Source: Acaryochloris sp. CCMEE 5410 (GTDB lineage Bacteria > Cyanobacteriota > Cyanobacteriia > Thermosynechococcales > Thermosynechococcaceae). From it: a stretch of DNA of 64,000 nucleotides. Both the position numbers and the translations under genes were made by a program. Positions 1 to 10,020 of the stretch are shown in pieces; position 1 is the stretch's first letter; every line of letters begins with the position of its first letter. The stretch is taken from positions 1,612,001-1,676,000 of the forward strand of contig NZ_AFEJ02000001.1 in the NCBI RefSeq assembly GCF_000238775.2, in the 5' to 3' direction. A model generated the notes under the pieces. The model was given only the letters and a program-made list of their open reading frames with translations, was not told the DNA's origin and did no database searches.

Positions 1-2856
1 GCGAACAATTCGTCCTGTCCCTTCTTTAATCGGTTCTGCCCCCACGAGTTCTAGAAGAATACCGATGGATTCCCCGCGAGTCTTAATGGCATCTAATCCC
101 CACAGCATCACGGCGACGGTTTCTGGGTAGCTGCCTTTTTCTTCCAGGTTTTGCTCCAATATCTTACGAGCAATCTCCCGACCTCGCTCATAGGCGGCAG
201 GGGAGGGCATCCGATAGGGGTCAAGGGCATGGATATTTCGTCCTGTGGGTAAGACCCCGGGACCATCACGGAGCAAGTCTCCACCAGGGGCTGGGGGTAC
301 GTATTCTCCGTTTAAGCCCCGCAGTAAGTTGGTGAGTTCATCCCCAGTTTGGGCCAGTAGACTCCGGATTTGTAGGGCTTCTTCCAACTTAGGCGTACTG
401 CCATTGAGTTCAAACCGTTGGCGAATTTGATCGGATTCTTCACCCGTAGCAACGGCTGCGATCTCATCCTCTGGTAACTCTTCTCCAAAGTAAGCCTGAA
501 GGTAACTTTCCAGCTTTTCAGCATCGGGGGATTCCCCTAGTACATGCAGCCCAGAAGAGAATAACCGCGTTTCTAAAACTTGCAGATATTCATATAGCTC
601 CACTAGATAGTGGTTAAAAGCGTCGGCACTAAACATGCGGGCATTCTCAGGGGTAAATTCAATACCCAACTGCTTGGCTTCCTGGAACGGACAATCTGCA
701 TCAATTCCCGCATCAATAATCTTTTTGCAGATGGCCTCCCGCAGCACCGCATTTTTTTCTGGATCTTCTCGGTATTCCTGGATCAGATCGCGCAAGGCGG
801 CTAGCTCTTTGTAGAGTTCAGCTCGACCATAGGGTGGGACATTATGGGAGATCAAAACGCCATATCCTCGACGCTTTGCCAAGATCGACTCCGAAGGATT
901 ATTAGCCGCATAGATATAGAGGTTAGGAATGTTCCCCAACAGCACATCCGGCCAGGAATAGCCGGTATTCCCCAGGGGGCTGCCGGGGAGCCATTCGACG
1001 GTGCCGTGCATGCCAAAATGAATCACCCCATCGGCTTGGAAGCCATTTTGCAGCCATTTGTAAAAGGCCGCATATTGAGGATGAGGCGTTAAATCCCGCT
1101 CAAACATCAGACGCATGGGGTCACCGGATAAGCCTAGCGGCGGCTGCACACCAATCCAGACATTCCCCATCTGAATGCCGCCGACGCTAAATTCCTCGCC
1201 ATTAGTCTTAATCCCCGTCCCCGTTAGGGAGTCCCACTGCTTTTCAATCCGATGGGTCAGCAAATATCCCAGCCACCGTTCCAGCTGGCGGACATTGACG
1301 GAGGTGCTTCCAGCATGACCATTCATCTGGGCTGGATCGACTAAGCCATTATCTGCTTCCCGCACCCAGTTGACGATTTCTTCGCCATCTTCTGGTAAAT
1401 CTCCCACGTTATAGCCTTGGGATTTTAGGGATCTGAGCAGACTTAAGAGAGATTTCGGCACATTCAGTAGCGCTGCAGTTCCAGTCGCCCCGTATCCCGG
1501 TGGAAATCCATAGAGGAGAATGGCTAACTTCCTATCGGCTATTGGTTTCTGGCGGAGGGCAATCCACTGTTTCAGCCGTCCGGTGAGGCGATCGACCCGT
1601 TCGGGCACAATGTAAATATCATTACCAACCAGCCCACCTAGGGGAATCGTATCAATGGCGCCATCGAGTTCGGGCAGGGCATAGAGCACCACACTCTGCA
1701 ATCCACCGATTCCTTGGCGAGTCCAGGAATAAATATCTTGAATTAGCAAAGGGGCGGCAACCAGATAAGGCACATTCTTGGCACTGAGAATCTGCTTGGC
1801 CACGGCCACTTGCCGTCCCGCTTCCATCGATCCTGCGGGACCGCCGACGAGGGGGAAACCAATTGTCGAGACAATCGCATCTACCTCCGCTGCCTTTTCA
1901 GACAAAGACAGAATTTCCTTGGTGCCCTGTTGCCGTTGATCCTGTTCGTGGCGGGTGGTCATTAAATCCCGCACGGCCACATGGCCTTCCACCCCGTTAA
2001 TAAAGATGGGCAAAGGAATCAGCCCCGCTTCCTCAAATTTACGAATCATCTGGGGAATATAGGGCTGTTTAGTGATTACATGCTTGCGATACAGCAGAAT
2101 CCCGACAACGGGGGGCTGGGCAAAGTGAATATGTTGGGTTGTGGAGGTTGCTCCCGCTTTCCAAAGGAAGGGCAGCCGATTAATTTTGTACCAGTCCAGG
2201 TAGTCTTGGGGAGATTCAAAATACCCTTCATAGTCTGGATGGAGCAGACCAATATTAGGGGTCTCGATGGGGGGTGGAATTTCCGCGTTGAGGGGTAGGT
2301 TGAGATATTTCTCGGCCAGGGTCCAGCACATGGCGGCCACATTCTCAGGACCACCCGCATTCCAATAGCCGTAAATAATCAACCAGTTCCGTAAGTCTTG
2401 GACCTTTTTACCGGGCACATACTTGAGCAGCTTAGGACCGACTTTGAGAAAGCTGATATACCCGGCGAGTTTGTCTTCTTCTTTACCACTGCCAAATTTA
2501 TCCAGGATGTATTTGACGGGCTTGGGCATCCCTTTGGGCTTCTCGCCAATCACAAACTTGCCCAACTGGGTCAGGCTCATCAGTTCCAACGCTGATTCAA
2601 ATACCAAGCGGATGGGAATATCCTGCACTCGCTCCCGTAGCCACAGCACTTGATCGTAATCGAAGACTAAGCTGCTAAAGAAGACATCCGCTCCTTGCAA
2701 GGCGGCGGTGACGGCTTCTGGGGCAGCGTTAATATCGCGATCACTAAATATCCGCACCTCCAAACCCGGACAGCGAGCTTGTGCCAGCTCGGCCGCTCTG
2801 ATATATAAGTCGATATTAAAGGATTCAAATCCCGCAATCAGAACAATCCGTGCCAT
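1..2856 (-). CDS. chlH: Magnesium chelatase subunit H-like / CobN-family protein (partial)
   Basis: Large ATP-dependent chelatase subunit that binds the tetrapyrrole and inserts the metal (Mg into protoporphyrin IX for chlorophyll, or Co in CobN proteins). The reading frame is open for 952 codons from the ATG at 2856 to the left edge; the family runs about 1200-1350 residues, so the C-terminus lies outside. The protein begins MARIVLIAGFESFN and has the segment ENVAAMCWTLAEKYL and, near the edge, VGAEPIKEGTGRIVR, all of the ChlH/CobN type. The N-terminus differs from the classical cyanobacterial ChlH start I remember, so this may be a second paralogue. Whether it makes chlorophyll or cobalamin cannot be told from this piece. 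Confidence 0.82.
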   Translation of the reverse strand, partial: MARIVLIAGFESFNIDLYIRAAELAQARCPGLEVRIFSDRDINAAPEAVTAALQGADVFFSSLVFDYDQVLWLRERVQDIPIRLVFESALELMSLTQLGKFVIGEKPKGMPKPVKYILDKFGSGKEEDKLAGYISFLKVGPKLLKYVPGKKVQDLRNWLIIYGYWNAGGPENVAAMCWTLAEKYLNLPLNAEIPPPIETPNIGLLHPDYEGYFESPQDYLDWYKINRLPFLWKAGATSTTQHIHFAQPPVVGILLYRKHVITKQPYIPQMIRKFEEAGLIPLPIFINGVEGHVAVRDLMTTRHEQDQRQQGTKEILSLSEKAAEVDAIVSTIGFPLVGGPAGSMEAGRQVAVAKQILSAKNVPYLVAAPLLIQDIYSWTRQGIGGLQSVVLYALPELDGAIDTIPLGGLVGNDIYIVPERVDRLTGRLKQWIALRQKPIADRKLAILLYGFPPGYGATGTAALLNVPKSLLSLLRSLKSQGYNVGDLPEDGEEIVNWVREADNGLVDPAQMNGHAGSTSVNVRQLERWLGYLLTHRIEKQWDSLTGTGIKTNGEEFSVGGIQMGNVWIGVQPPLGLSGDPMRLMFERDLTPHPQYAAFYKWLQNGFQADGVIHFGMHGTVEWLPGSPLGNTGYSWPDVLLGNIPNLYIYAANNPSESILAKRRGYGVLISHNVPPYGRAELYKELAALRDLIQEYREDPEKNAVLREAICKKIIDAGIDADCPFQEAKQLGIEFTPENARMFSADAFNHYLVELYEYLQVLETRLFSSGLHVLGESPDAEKLESYLQAYFGEELPEDEIAAVATGEESDQIRQRFELNGSTPKLEEALQIRSLLAQTGDELTNLLRGLNGEYVPPAPGGDLLRDGPGVLPTGRNIHALDPYRMPSPAAYERGREIARKILEQNLEEKGSYPETVAVMLWGLDAIKTRGESIGILLELVGAEPIKEGTGRIVR

Positions 2857-2949
2857 CGGTGCAGCCTAAAATCGGTTGAGGTCTCTTCCTAAATCTTAAT
2901 GATCTTTCAGAGATAGATTCAAACTTATTCAAAAAATCTACGTTTGACG

Positions 2950-3372
2950 ATGCAATATCCAGTTGTAATTCATAAAGATACTGATAGTGCCTATGGGGTA
3001 ACCGTTCCCGATCTGCCTGGATGCTTTTCGGCTGGAGATACGATGGACGAAGCCATGAGCAATGTGGTTGAAGCTATTGAATGCCATGTTGAGGGGCTAC
3101 TGCTTGAGGGAGAGGATATTCCCCTCCCTCAGCCGATGGATATTTACTACGATAACCCTGACTATGAAGAGGGAATTTGGGGCGTCGTGTCGGTTGATCT
3201 CTCCAAACTGTCGGGCAAAGCCACGTGGATCAATATCACCATCCCTGAACGGATTTTAAGCAAGATTGATACCCAGGTTGCTGAAAGTGGCGGTAATCGA
3301 TCCAGCTATCTTGTGAACGCTGCCTTGGCATATATACGCAACGATCTGGTCCCTACAAAGTCTGAACGTTAG
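2950..3372 (+). CDS. HicB-type antitoxin, orphan
   Basis: Small two-part protein of about 140 residues. The N-terminal half (YPVVIHKDTDSAYGVTVPDLPGC, then GDTMDEAMSNVVEAIE) is the HicB partial RNase-H-like fold; the C-terminal half (NITIPERIL, then GGNRSSYLVNAAL) is a ribbon-helix-helix DNA-binding domain. HicB antitoxins neutralise the HicA mRNA interferase and repress their own operon. An in-frame TTG at 2944 is possible, but ATG 2950 is the natural start. No HicA-like gene (about 60-80 residues) lies on either side, so it appears orphaned. Its 3' end overlaps the convergent DUF212 gene by 4 nt. Confidence 0.85.
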   Translation: MQYPVVIHKDTDSAYGVTVPDLPGCFSAGDTMDEAMSNVVEAIECHVEGLLLEGEDIPLPQPMDIYYDNPDYEEGIWGVVSVDLSKLSGKATWINITIPERILSKIDTQVAESGGNRSSYLVNAALAYIRNDLVPTKSER

Positions 3373-3833
3373 AGGAGTAAACCAGCCGGGCCGAGCAGTA
3401 TGGCAATCGCAACTCCCAGAATTGAGCCCACTATCACTTGCACAGGGGTATGACCTAAAAGTTCTTTGAGGCGGTCTTCATTGAATTCGGGATGCTCTTG
3501 AAACATTTCATCCACAATTTGATTGAGGACCTTGGCTTGTTTTCCTGCGGCCTGACGCACGCCAGCAGCATCGTACATGACGATGATGGCAAAAACGGTT
3601 GCGATCGCAAACTCAGTACTGTCCCACCCCTGAACTTGCCCCACACAGGTAGCTAAGGTTGTCACCGAGGCAGAATGGGAGCTAGGCATACCTCCCGTTT
3701 CTACCAACACTCGGAAATTGATTTTGCCATTTTGAATCAGATCAATAATGATCTTGAGACCTTGAGCAATCAAACTCGCCGCAAGGGAAACCAGCAAGAC
3801 CTGGTTATGGAGAATATTGCCAAAATCCTGCAT
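3369..3833 (-). CDS. Divergent PAP2 / DUF212 family membrane protein
   Basis: A 154-residue membrane protein related to acid phosphatase/vanadium haloperoxidases (YuiD type). The motif GGMPSSHSASVTTLATCVG near residues 47-65 matches the PSSHS phosphatase signature of the family. Hydrophobic stretches at residues 10-30, 80-95 and 130-154 look like membrane spans. Substrate unknown; a lipid-phosphate or polyprenyl-phosphate role is a family-level guess. It lies 41 nt downstream of crtE on the same strand, so the two are probably co-transcribed, which would fit a link to isoprenoid diphosphates. Confidence 0.85.
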   Translation of the reverse strand: MQDFGNILHNQVLLVSLAASLIAQGLKIIIDLIQNGKINFRVLVETGGMPSSHSASVTTLATCVGQVQGWDSTEFAIATVFAIIVMYDAAGVRQAAGKQAKVLNQIVDEMFQEHPEFNEDRLKELLGHTPVQVIVGSILGVAIAILLGPAGLLL

Positions 3834-3874
3834 ATCTATTGTCGAAACTTGGACCAGGAGAGCATTGACAGCAT

Positions 3875-4825
3875 CTAAGATTGACGAGACGTAATGAAAT
3901 CAGCGAGGGCCTGTAACGGGGCTGACTGTTCTCCGTAAACCGCTAACTCTGCTTTCGCTTCTTCGATTAAATGTTGGGCTTGTCGCTTAGACTCCGGAAT
4001 GCCCCAGAGACTGGGATACGTCGCCTTCTGGGCCGCCACATCTTTACCGGCAGTTTTGCCCAGCTTTTCGCTAGTGGCTGTTACATCCAACACATCATCA
4101 ATAATTTGGAAGGCCAGACCGATATTACGCGCAAATTTAGAGCACCGGTCCAAGAGGTCTTGATTCGCCCCTGCCAGCTCAGCTCCCGACAAAACTGAAG
4201 CTTCTAGCAATGCCCCGGTTTTATGGGCATGGATAAAATTCAAGGTCGAGAGGGTCACGTCTTCTGCACCTTCTGACTCCAGATCAACGACCTGACCGCC
4301 CACTAAACCCGTCGCGGCCACTGCATGGCCCAGGCGAGCAACGACTTTCAACACCTGTTCAGGGGGAACCTGTTGGGTCTGAATCGCTACATGCTCATAG
4401 GCATAAGCTAATAACCCATCCCCGGCCAGAATAGCGATGTCTTCCCCATACTTTTTGTGGTTGGTGGGTTTCCCTCGGCGGAAGTCATCATTGTCCATGG
4501 CGGGTAAATCATCATGGATGAGAGACATGGTATGGATCATTTCCAGGGCGCAGGCCGTGGGCATGGCCATCTCAATGGTGCCACCAGCCAGTTCACAAGC
4601 CGCCAAACACAAAATGGGGCGAAGGCGCTTCCCTCCTGCCATCAAGGAGTACCGCATGGCCTCATAAATTTTTTCGGGGTAGACCACGGGAATAGAGGCA
4701 TCTAAGGCGGCCTCCACAAGTTCTCGCCGCTGAGAGAGATAGTCTACAAGGTTAAAGTTGGAGGGGGTTGGAGCAGACAAATCTTGAGTTGATGAGGTTT
4801 TCTGAGGGTTTTCAGCGGATATCAT
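3875..4825 (-). CDS. crtE: Geranylgeranyl diphosphate synthase
   Basis: Trans-prenyltransferase that condenses IPP with allylic diphosphates to make GGPP for carotenoids, phytol and quinones. The 316-residue length is normal. The first aspartate-rich motif, DDLPAMD, is at residues 105-111 and the second, DDVLD, at 243-247; GGKRLRP at 64-70 is the conserved basic substrate-binding loop. The first 25 residues are polar and variable. It lies 113 nt downstream of folD on the same strand, an arrangement I recall from several cyanobacteria, and is followed by the DUF212 gene. Confidence 0.95.
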   Translation of the reverse strand: MISAENPQKTSSTQDLSAPTPSNFNLVDYLSQRRELVEAALDASIPVVYPEKIYEAMRYSLMAGGKRLRPILCLAACELAGGTIEMAMPTACALEMIHTMSLIHDDLPAMDNDDFRRGKPTNHKKYGEDIAILAGDGLLAYAYEHVAIQTQQVPPEQVLKVVARLGHAVAATGLVGGQVVDLESEGAEDVTLSTLNFIHAHKTGALLEASVLSGAELAGANQDLLDRCSKFARNIGLAFQIIDDVLDVTATSEKLGKTAGKDVAAQKATYPSLWGIPESKRQAQHLIEEAKAELAVYGEQSAPLQALADFITSRQS

Positions 4826-4938
4826 CCTGGTGATCCTTCGTGATCTTTGACGATGAAATGGTCACCCTAAGTCGGGCAAAAAAAGCCCACTAGTTGTTGA
4901 AAGCAGTGATTCAATGCGATCTCAACCATGAGGCTAGT

Positions 4939-5826
4939 TCAACTATTGTATGATCCTTTGTGCCGTTGCCTAAAACTCCACACGGTATTCTCCAAAAGCA
5001 TGGATACGGTCATGGGACCGACGCCTCCCGGCACCGGGGTAATCAATGAACTTTGAGACTGAACTGAGGCAAACTCCACGTCTCCTACTAAGCGGGCTTT
5101 CCCTTCAATTTCTTGGCGGCTTATCCCCACATCAATCACCACAGCTCCGGGTTTAACCATATCCGCCGTAATCAGTCCAGGCTTGCCGACAGCCGCCACC
5201 AACACATCCGCAGTGCGGGTAACCGCAGCCAAATCAGAGGTGCGAGAATGGGCCATCGTCACCGTGGCATTGGCTGCCAACAGCATCAAAGATACGGGTT
5301 TGCCTACCAAAATACTGCGGCCAATAACAACCGCATGCAGACCGGACAGCTCCACATCATAGGCTGCTAATAATCGCATCACCCCCGCAGGGGTACAGCT
5401 GCGCAATCCTGCCTCACCTCGCACTAATCGCCCTAAGTTTAGGGGATGTAAACCATCTACATCTTTATCTGGATCAATCTCATACAGTAGTGCTGTGGAA
5501 TCCAAATGGGAAGGCAGAGGCAACTGCACCAAAATGCCATCGACTTGAGGATTCGTATTTAAGTCATGGATGGTTTGCTTCACTTCTTCAAAGGTCACCT
5601 CCGCAGGGAAATGGTGACCAAAAGAAGCAATCCCTAACCGTTCGCAGGCCCGTTCTTTATTTCGTACATAGGCTGCACTCGCTGGATTATCCCCCACCAT
5701 CAGAACGGCTAATCCAGGTGGGCGACCGATTTCGGTTTGCAAGGTTTGAATTTGGGCAGTCAGCTCCCCTTGAATTTTTTGGGCTAGTCCCTTGCCGTCC
5801 AGCAGCTTGGAAGACTCAACAGCCAT
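4939..5826 (-). CDS. folD: Bifunctional methylenetetrahydrofolate dehydrogenase / methenyl-THF cyclohydrolase
   Basis: Interconverts 5,10-methylene-THF and 10-formyl-THF (NADP-dependent dehydrogenase plus cyclohydrolase), supplying one-carbon units for purines and fMet. The 295 residues match the family. Visible motifs: [14 protein letters not shown] (residues 53-66, with catalytic Lys57), [20 protein letters not shown] of the nucleotide-binding fold, and the C-terminal [16 protein letters not shown] signature. Cytoplasmic. It reads into crtE on the same strand. No alternative function is likely. Confidence 0.97.
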   Translation of the reverse strand: MAVESSKLLDGKGLAQKIQGELTAQIQTLQTEIGRPPGLAVLMVGDNPASAAYVRNKERACERLGIASFGHHFPAEVTFEEVKQTIHDLNTNPQVDGILVQLPLPSHLDSTALLYEIDPDKDVDGLHPLNLGRLVRGEAGLRSCTPAGVMRLLAAYDVELSGLHAVVIGRSILVGKPVSLMLLAANATVTMAHSRTSDLAAVTRTADVLVAAVGKPGLITADMVKPGAVVIDVGISRQEIEGKARLVGDVEFASVQSQSSLITPVPGGVGPMTVSMLLENTVWSFRQRHKGSYNS

Positions 5827-5962
5827 CGGTAACGTCCTTCAGATGCAGTTAAAAGTGCTTCTCGATTGTATCGGCTTACCTTAGAATTCGGGATAGTCTT
5901 AACCTAAGGGGCAACGTTACAGTTTCATCTGGCCCTTTGCACTCAAGAAGTCGTGCCCAACT

Positions 5963-6187
5963 ATGTCTGAATCTATTGATATTGGCGATCGCATTCGTAT
6001 TGTTTCCCTCCCCCCCTATGTCAAAACGGCAGAGCCGATGCCCATGTTGCGGCCTCCAGATGTCATCCGCGTTGGTGAAGAAGGCACGGTCCTCAGCCGA
6101 GAACCTGGGGATTACTGGAGCGTGCGCATGGAGAATGGGGCTTATTTACTCAGCAGTCAATATTTAGAAAAAGTAGACGCCGACTAG
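5963..6187 (+). CDS. sipA: SipA-like regulatory protein (DUF3148)
   Basis: A 74-residue SH3-like barrel protein beginning MSESIDIGDRIRIVS, with EEGTVLSREPGDYWSVRMENG in the middle. In Synechococcus the SipA family binds the histidine kinase NblS and modulates high-light and nutrient signalling; that partner is known from the family, not shown here. A HIP1 octamer lies inside the gene at 5985. The stop codon region overlaps the 3' end of the convergent M16 gene by 4 nt. The family is confined to cyanobacteria and plastids, which supports the taxonomic call. Confidence 0.85.
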   Translation: MSESIDIGDRIRIVSLPPYVKTAEPMPMLRPPDVIRVGEEGTVLSREPGDYWSVRMENGAYLLSSQYLEKVDAD

Positions 6188-7509
6188 GAGGGAGTCAGCC
6201 ACGGCTGCACCGCAGCTTCTGAACCCACTAGGGAAATATAGGAGGGGTGGAGGTGCTGACAAGCGGCTTGGTAAACGGTTTCAACATCTAGGCTCTCGAT
6301 CTGTTTTGGGAAAGTCTGATCGTAGTGGATGCCTAATCCCAACGCTTCGTACCAGCCCATCAGGTGGGCCAATTGAGCATTACTTTGCTTACCCAATACA
6401 TATTGGCCAAGAAGCTTACTTTGGGCAGCTTCTATTTCCTGATTAGAGAGGGGCTGTTGACGAAGGCGATCGATTTCCGCTTGGAGTTTCGTCAGTGCGA
6501 TCGCAGTATTATCCGCAGCAGTCCCCAAATACACCACAAAATGCGAAGGCCCGAGACGAGTCGGATAAAACCCCGACACCTCATAGGCCAGTCCCTGCTG
6601 TTCACGCAGTTCCACAAATAAGCGGCTAGACAGGCCATTACACAGGTAGGTGTACAGCAACTTCAATGCTGCATAGTCTGCTCCCAGTACCGAAGGGGCT
6701 AGATGGCCCAACATAACAATACTTTGCTGGGTCGGTTGAGAGATAACCGAAAGATTAGATTCAGTCGTTAAGGCAGGCTTCGCTGCTGGCTGTAAAGCTT
6801 GTGGCGGAGGCAACTGCTGTTTAGGTGCAGACCAATCTCCAAACACCTGCTGGCAATACCTCACCGCCTCGGCCGCCTTTAAATTTCCCGATAGGCTAAT
6901 CACCATATTGTCAGGCCGAAAATAGGTCTGATGATACTGGTGGAGATCGGTGGGCTGAAGTTGAGCAATCTGATCAGGATCACCTGGCCCTGTCTGGGTA
7001 TAGGGATGCCCTGGGGGAAAAAGGGACTGCCGCAATCCCTTTAGTGCCAAGGTAAAGGGCTGCTCTTGCTGCGACCGAATGGACTGCAGCGCCAACCGCT
7101 TTTCCAACTCCACTTCCGGCTCAGGGAAAGAGGGCGTTCGAAGTAACTCAGCCGCCAGGGTCAAGATATCCAAGAAGTCCTCAGAAACGGTTTTCAGACT
7201 CAGTAAAAAATAGTCGGGCGCCCGTTCTACCCCTAAACTGGCTCCCACCGATTCCACCTGCTCCGCAATTTCCGCAGAAGAGAACCGATACGTACCTTTG
7301 GTTAAGGTTGCCGCCACCAAGTAAGCTAATCCAGACTGGTTCACGGGTTCGCGGGTACTACCGGCCCCGACAAAGATGCGTGCCGCAACAATATCGGCAA
7401 TGGGGTTTTCGGTCACTAAAACCACCAAGCCATTGTCTAACTGAAATTTCTGACAGAGCAGACCAGACGTAACAGGCACCGAGGTCAGGGGAGAGGGAAG
7501 AGGCAGCAT
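6184..7509 (-). CDS. M16 family peptidase, non-catalytic type subunit
   Basis: A 441-residue M16 (pitrilysin/processing-peptidase-like) protein. The fold is recognisable (KFQLDNGLVVLVTENP, then FVGAGSTREP), but where active members have HxxEH this one has AYLVA (residues 62-66), so the zinc site is missing. Such subunits pair with an active partner, as in the mitochondrial processing peptidase alpha/beta dimer. The active partner is the gene immediately upstream, 10 nt away on the same strand. Target unknown. Confidence 0.9.
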   Translation of the reverse strand: MLPLPSPLTSVPVTSGLLCQKFQLDNGLVVLVTENPIADIVAARIFVGAGSTREPVNQSGLAYLVAATLTKGTYRFSSAEIAEQVESVGASLGVERAPDYFLLSLKTVSEDFLDILTLAAELLRTPSFPEPEVELEKRLALQSIRSQQEQPFTLALKGLRQSLFPPGHPYTQTGPGDPDQIAQLQPTDLHQYHQTYFRPDNMVISLSGNLKAAEAVRYCQQVFGDWSAPKQQLPPPQALQPAAKPALTTESNLSVISQPTQQSIVMLGHLAPSVLGADYAALKLLYTYLCNGLSSRLFVELREQQGLAYEVSGFYPTRLGPSHFVVYLGTAADNTAIALTKLQAEIDRLRQQPLSNQEIEAAQSKLLGQYVLGKQSNAQLAHLMGWYEALGLGIHYDQTFPKQIESLDVETVYQAACQHLHPSYISLVGSEAAVQPWLTPS

Positions 7510-7519
7510 TCAGAGGGAT

Positions 7520-8833
7520 TCAAAGAGAGCAGGGTTGCAATGTCGTAATGGCGTAATTGTTTGGGGATAGGTATTGTTGAACCAGGTTTTGCAAGTGTTG
7601 AGGTTCAAGAGCCTGAATCAGCTGGGGATAAGCCAAGGCTTGTTCCAATTCGCCCAATATACTGTAATACCCGTATAATCCGGCCAACTGATTGACCATT
7701 TCCGTGCCAAATGTAAAGTCATTGACCACCAACTGTTGGCACCGATGCAGCTCTGTCTCAGAAATGCAGGATTCTCCTAGCTGATAGAGATACTCTCTAA
7801 TTACCGTTTCCACCCCCTCTAGGTACTGGGGATCTAACCAAACGGAGATGGTGAAACAACCCCCTTCTCGCTGGAGGAAGAATTCACTGTGAATATCATA
7901 AGCCCAGCCCCTTTGTTCTAATAGATCGGCCACCAATTGGGAGGTTCGTCCGCCAGTCAATAGCACCGACAACAGATCCAACCCGTAACCCTGCGCAGAC
8001 GCACTAACATCAGGTCCTAACCAAGCCATGGTCAACCGCGCTTGGTCAATCCCAGGGGTTTCCATCGCATGGCAACTGCGTTGGCTCAAAGGTATCAGGG
8101 GGCTGAGGGGTGGTGGTTTTCGACCCAAAAGAGCTTGAGGCCAATCACAATGCTTCTGGACCAAGTCAATGGCTTGTTCATGGGTCAGATCACCCACCAG
8201 AACGATCGTCATATTGTCCGGCTGATAGAGCCGATGGTGAAAATCTCGCGTATGGGCAGCAGACAGCAGGGGAGGGAGTTCGTCAAACCCCAGCACGGGA
8301 CGACCATAGGGATGGTGAGAAAATAACAGTTGACGAGCCGATTGATAGACCACCCAGTCGGGATTATCATAAGCCTGATCAATTTCGGCACAGATAATGT
8401 CTTGTTCCTGTCTAAACTCTGCTTCAGGAATCGTTGCATGGATGAGGAGGTTCACAAATGGGGCAAAGCAGGCTTCGAGCTGATCGGCCAGGGTGACGAT
8501 ATAGAAATGAGCGTAGTCATACCCCGTCGCCGCATTAACGATGCCCCCTTGTCGCTCTAGTAACCGGTCTAGATACTGGGGAGCAACCGTTTCAGTCCCC
8601 TTAAAAATCATATGCTCTAACACATGCGCTAACCCGGGTACGGATTCAGGTTCTGAGGTTACCCCTGCCTTCACCCAAATATCAACGGCGACCACTGGGA
8701 CTAAGGGAATGTATTGGTGTACAACGGTTAATCCATTCTCCAATCGGGTTTGATTGACGGGATACGCTTGAGCTGCCCCAATGGCCTGGGCAGAATCTTG
8801 GCTCTCAAAAGGATTGTGATGAAACCACATCAA
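7520..8833 (-). CDS. M16 family zinc peptidase, catalytic subunit
   Basis: A 437-residue zinc peptidase. The inverted zinc motif is intact: HVLEH at residues 70-74, followed about 75 residues later by the third ligand region (EQDIICAEIDQAYDNPD). VNQTRLENGLTVVHQYIP and DIWVKAGVTSEPESVPG are typical of bacterial processing-peptidase-like proteins. No signal peptide is obvious. With the 10-nt spacing to the inactive M16 gene, the pair probably forms a heterodimer. Its role may be turnover of small peptides or signal sequences; this is inference from the family. Confidence 0.92.
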   Translation of the reverse strand: MMWFHHNPFESQDSAQAIGAAQAYPVNQTRLENGLTVVHQYIPLVPVVAVDIWVKAGVTSEPESVPGLAHVLEHMIFKGTETVAPQYLDRLLERQGGIVNAATGYDYAHFYIVTLADQLEACFAPFVNLLIHATIPEAEFRQEQDIICAEIDQAYDNPDWVVYQSARQLLFSHHPYGRPVLGFDELPPLLSAAHTRDFHHRLYQPDNMTIVLVGDLTHEQAIDLVQKHCDWPQALLGRKPPPLSPLIPLSQRSCHAMETPGIDQARLTMAWLGPDVSASAQGYGLDLLSVLLTGGRTSQLVADLLEQRGWAYDIHSEFFLQREGGCFTISVWLDPQYLEGVETVIREYLYQLGESCISETELHRCQQLVVNDFTFGTEMVNQLAGLYGYYSILGELEQALAYPQLIQALEPQHLQNLVQQYLSPNNYAITTLQPCSL

Positions 8834-9046
8834 CCAGAGTTAGGGCATTGGGGACAAGGAAATAAACGTTTTTAAAGTTCCAACGAGTTTTTATCAGCAA
8901 GACTAAGCTCTGGAGAAGAGAACAATCTGCTCGTCGTTCCAGTACGATTTTGTGAGAGGTTACTATATACCCCCAGTCTACAAGACGTTAGGGAATCCTG
9001 TTCCTCAGCCCCTCTCTGTCTTTCCACCTTTCCGGCGCTTCCACCC

Positions 9047-9973
9047 ATGTCGAATACTCAAACATTAACGATTCAGGTTCCCGCTACAACCGCCAATATT
9101 GGTCCAGGTTTCGACTGTTTAGGAGCAGCCCTCTCCCTCCATAATCGCTTTCAATTTACGCTCCTTTCCGATCCCTCTGAGTCGCCCCGGATCCAAGCCA
9201 CGGGACACGGGGTAGATCAATTGCCGACGGATGATCAAAATCTGGTTTATCGAGCGTTTGCTGCAACGTATCAACATCTAGGCCAAACGCCTCCCGCCAT
9301 CCAAATCGATATCCATTTAGAGATTCCCCAGGCTAGAGGGTTAGGCAGTTCAGCCACGGCGATTATTGCCGGTCTAATCGGAGCAAATGAACTGGCGAAC
9401 CAGCCTTTAGATCAATCGGAATTATTACAGTTGGCCATTAATCTGGAGGGTCATCCAGATAATGTCGTACCCGCTATGTTGGGAGGCTGCTGTCTGGCTG
9501 CCGAGACCAACGACCGATGGCAAATCTGTTCGATCGATTGGTCCCCTGAGGTGGTTCCCATTGTTGCGATTCCCGATTTTGAGCTAAAGACGGATCTCGC
9601 TCGCAATGCCTTACCCGACACTTGTGGTTATGGCGATGCGATTTTCAATATGGCCCATCTTGGCTTTTTGCTAAAAGGGCTAGAACAGGCGGATCCAACC
9701 CTGCTCAAAACTGCGCTAGAAGACAAGTTGCACCAGCCCTATCGACTCAAGTTAATTCCTGGGTATAGGGATGCCTACCAAGCGGCTCAAGATGCTGGGG
9801 CCTATGGTTTGGTGATCAGTGGTGCAGGACCGACATTGCTGGCCCTAGGGAGTCGTGAATCAGCAGATGCGATCGCATCTACCATTCGCAATCAATGGCA
9901 AACAGCCAATCGGTCAGTAAAGACTCAGGTACTCAAGATAGATAGACAAGGGGCTATCGCTCAGTTCACCTAA
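9047..9973 (+). CDS. thrB: Homoserine kinase
   Basis: GHMP-family kinase phosphorylating L-homoserine with ATP, the penultimate step of threonine synthesis. The 308 residues fit the family. Diagnostic motifs: VPATTANIGPGFDCLGAAL at the N-terminus, the ATP loop PQARGLGSSATAIIAG (about residues 94-109), and the C-terminal GLVISGAGPTLLAL. It stands alone, read divergently from the M16 pair, with about 210 bp between them that must hold both promoters; no clear regulatory motif was seen there. Confidence 0.96.
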   Translation: MSNTQTLTIQVPATTANIGPGFDCLGAALSLHNRFQFTLLSDPSESPRIQATGHGVDQLPTDDQNLVYRAFAATYQHLGQTPPAIQIDIHLEIPQARGLGSSATAIIAGLIGANELANQPLDQSELLQLAINLEGHPDNVVPAMLGGCCLAAETNDRWQICSIDWSPEVVPIVAIPDFELKTDLARNALPDTCGYGDAIFNMAHLGFLLKGLEQADPTLLKTALEDKLHQPYRLKLIPGYRDAYQAAQDAGAYGLVISGAGPTLLALGSRESADAIASTIRNQWQTANRSVKTQVLKIDRQGAIAQFT

Positions 9974-10020
9974 ATCATTGCCCTCAGCCTCTACCCTCTA
10001 CTGACGCCACTAGATACTGC

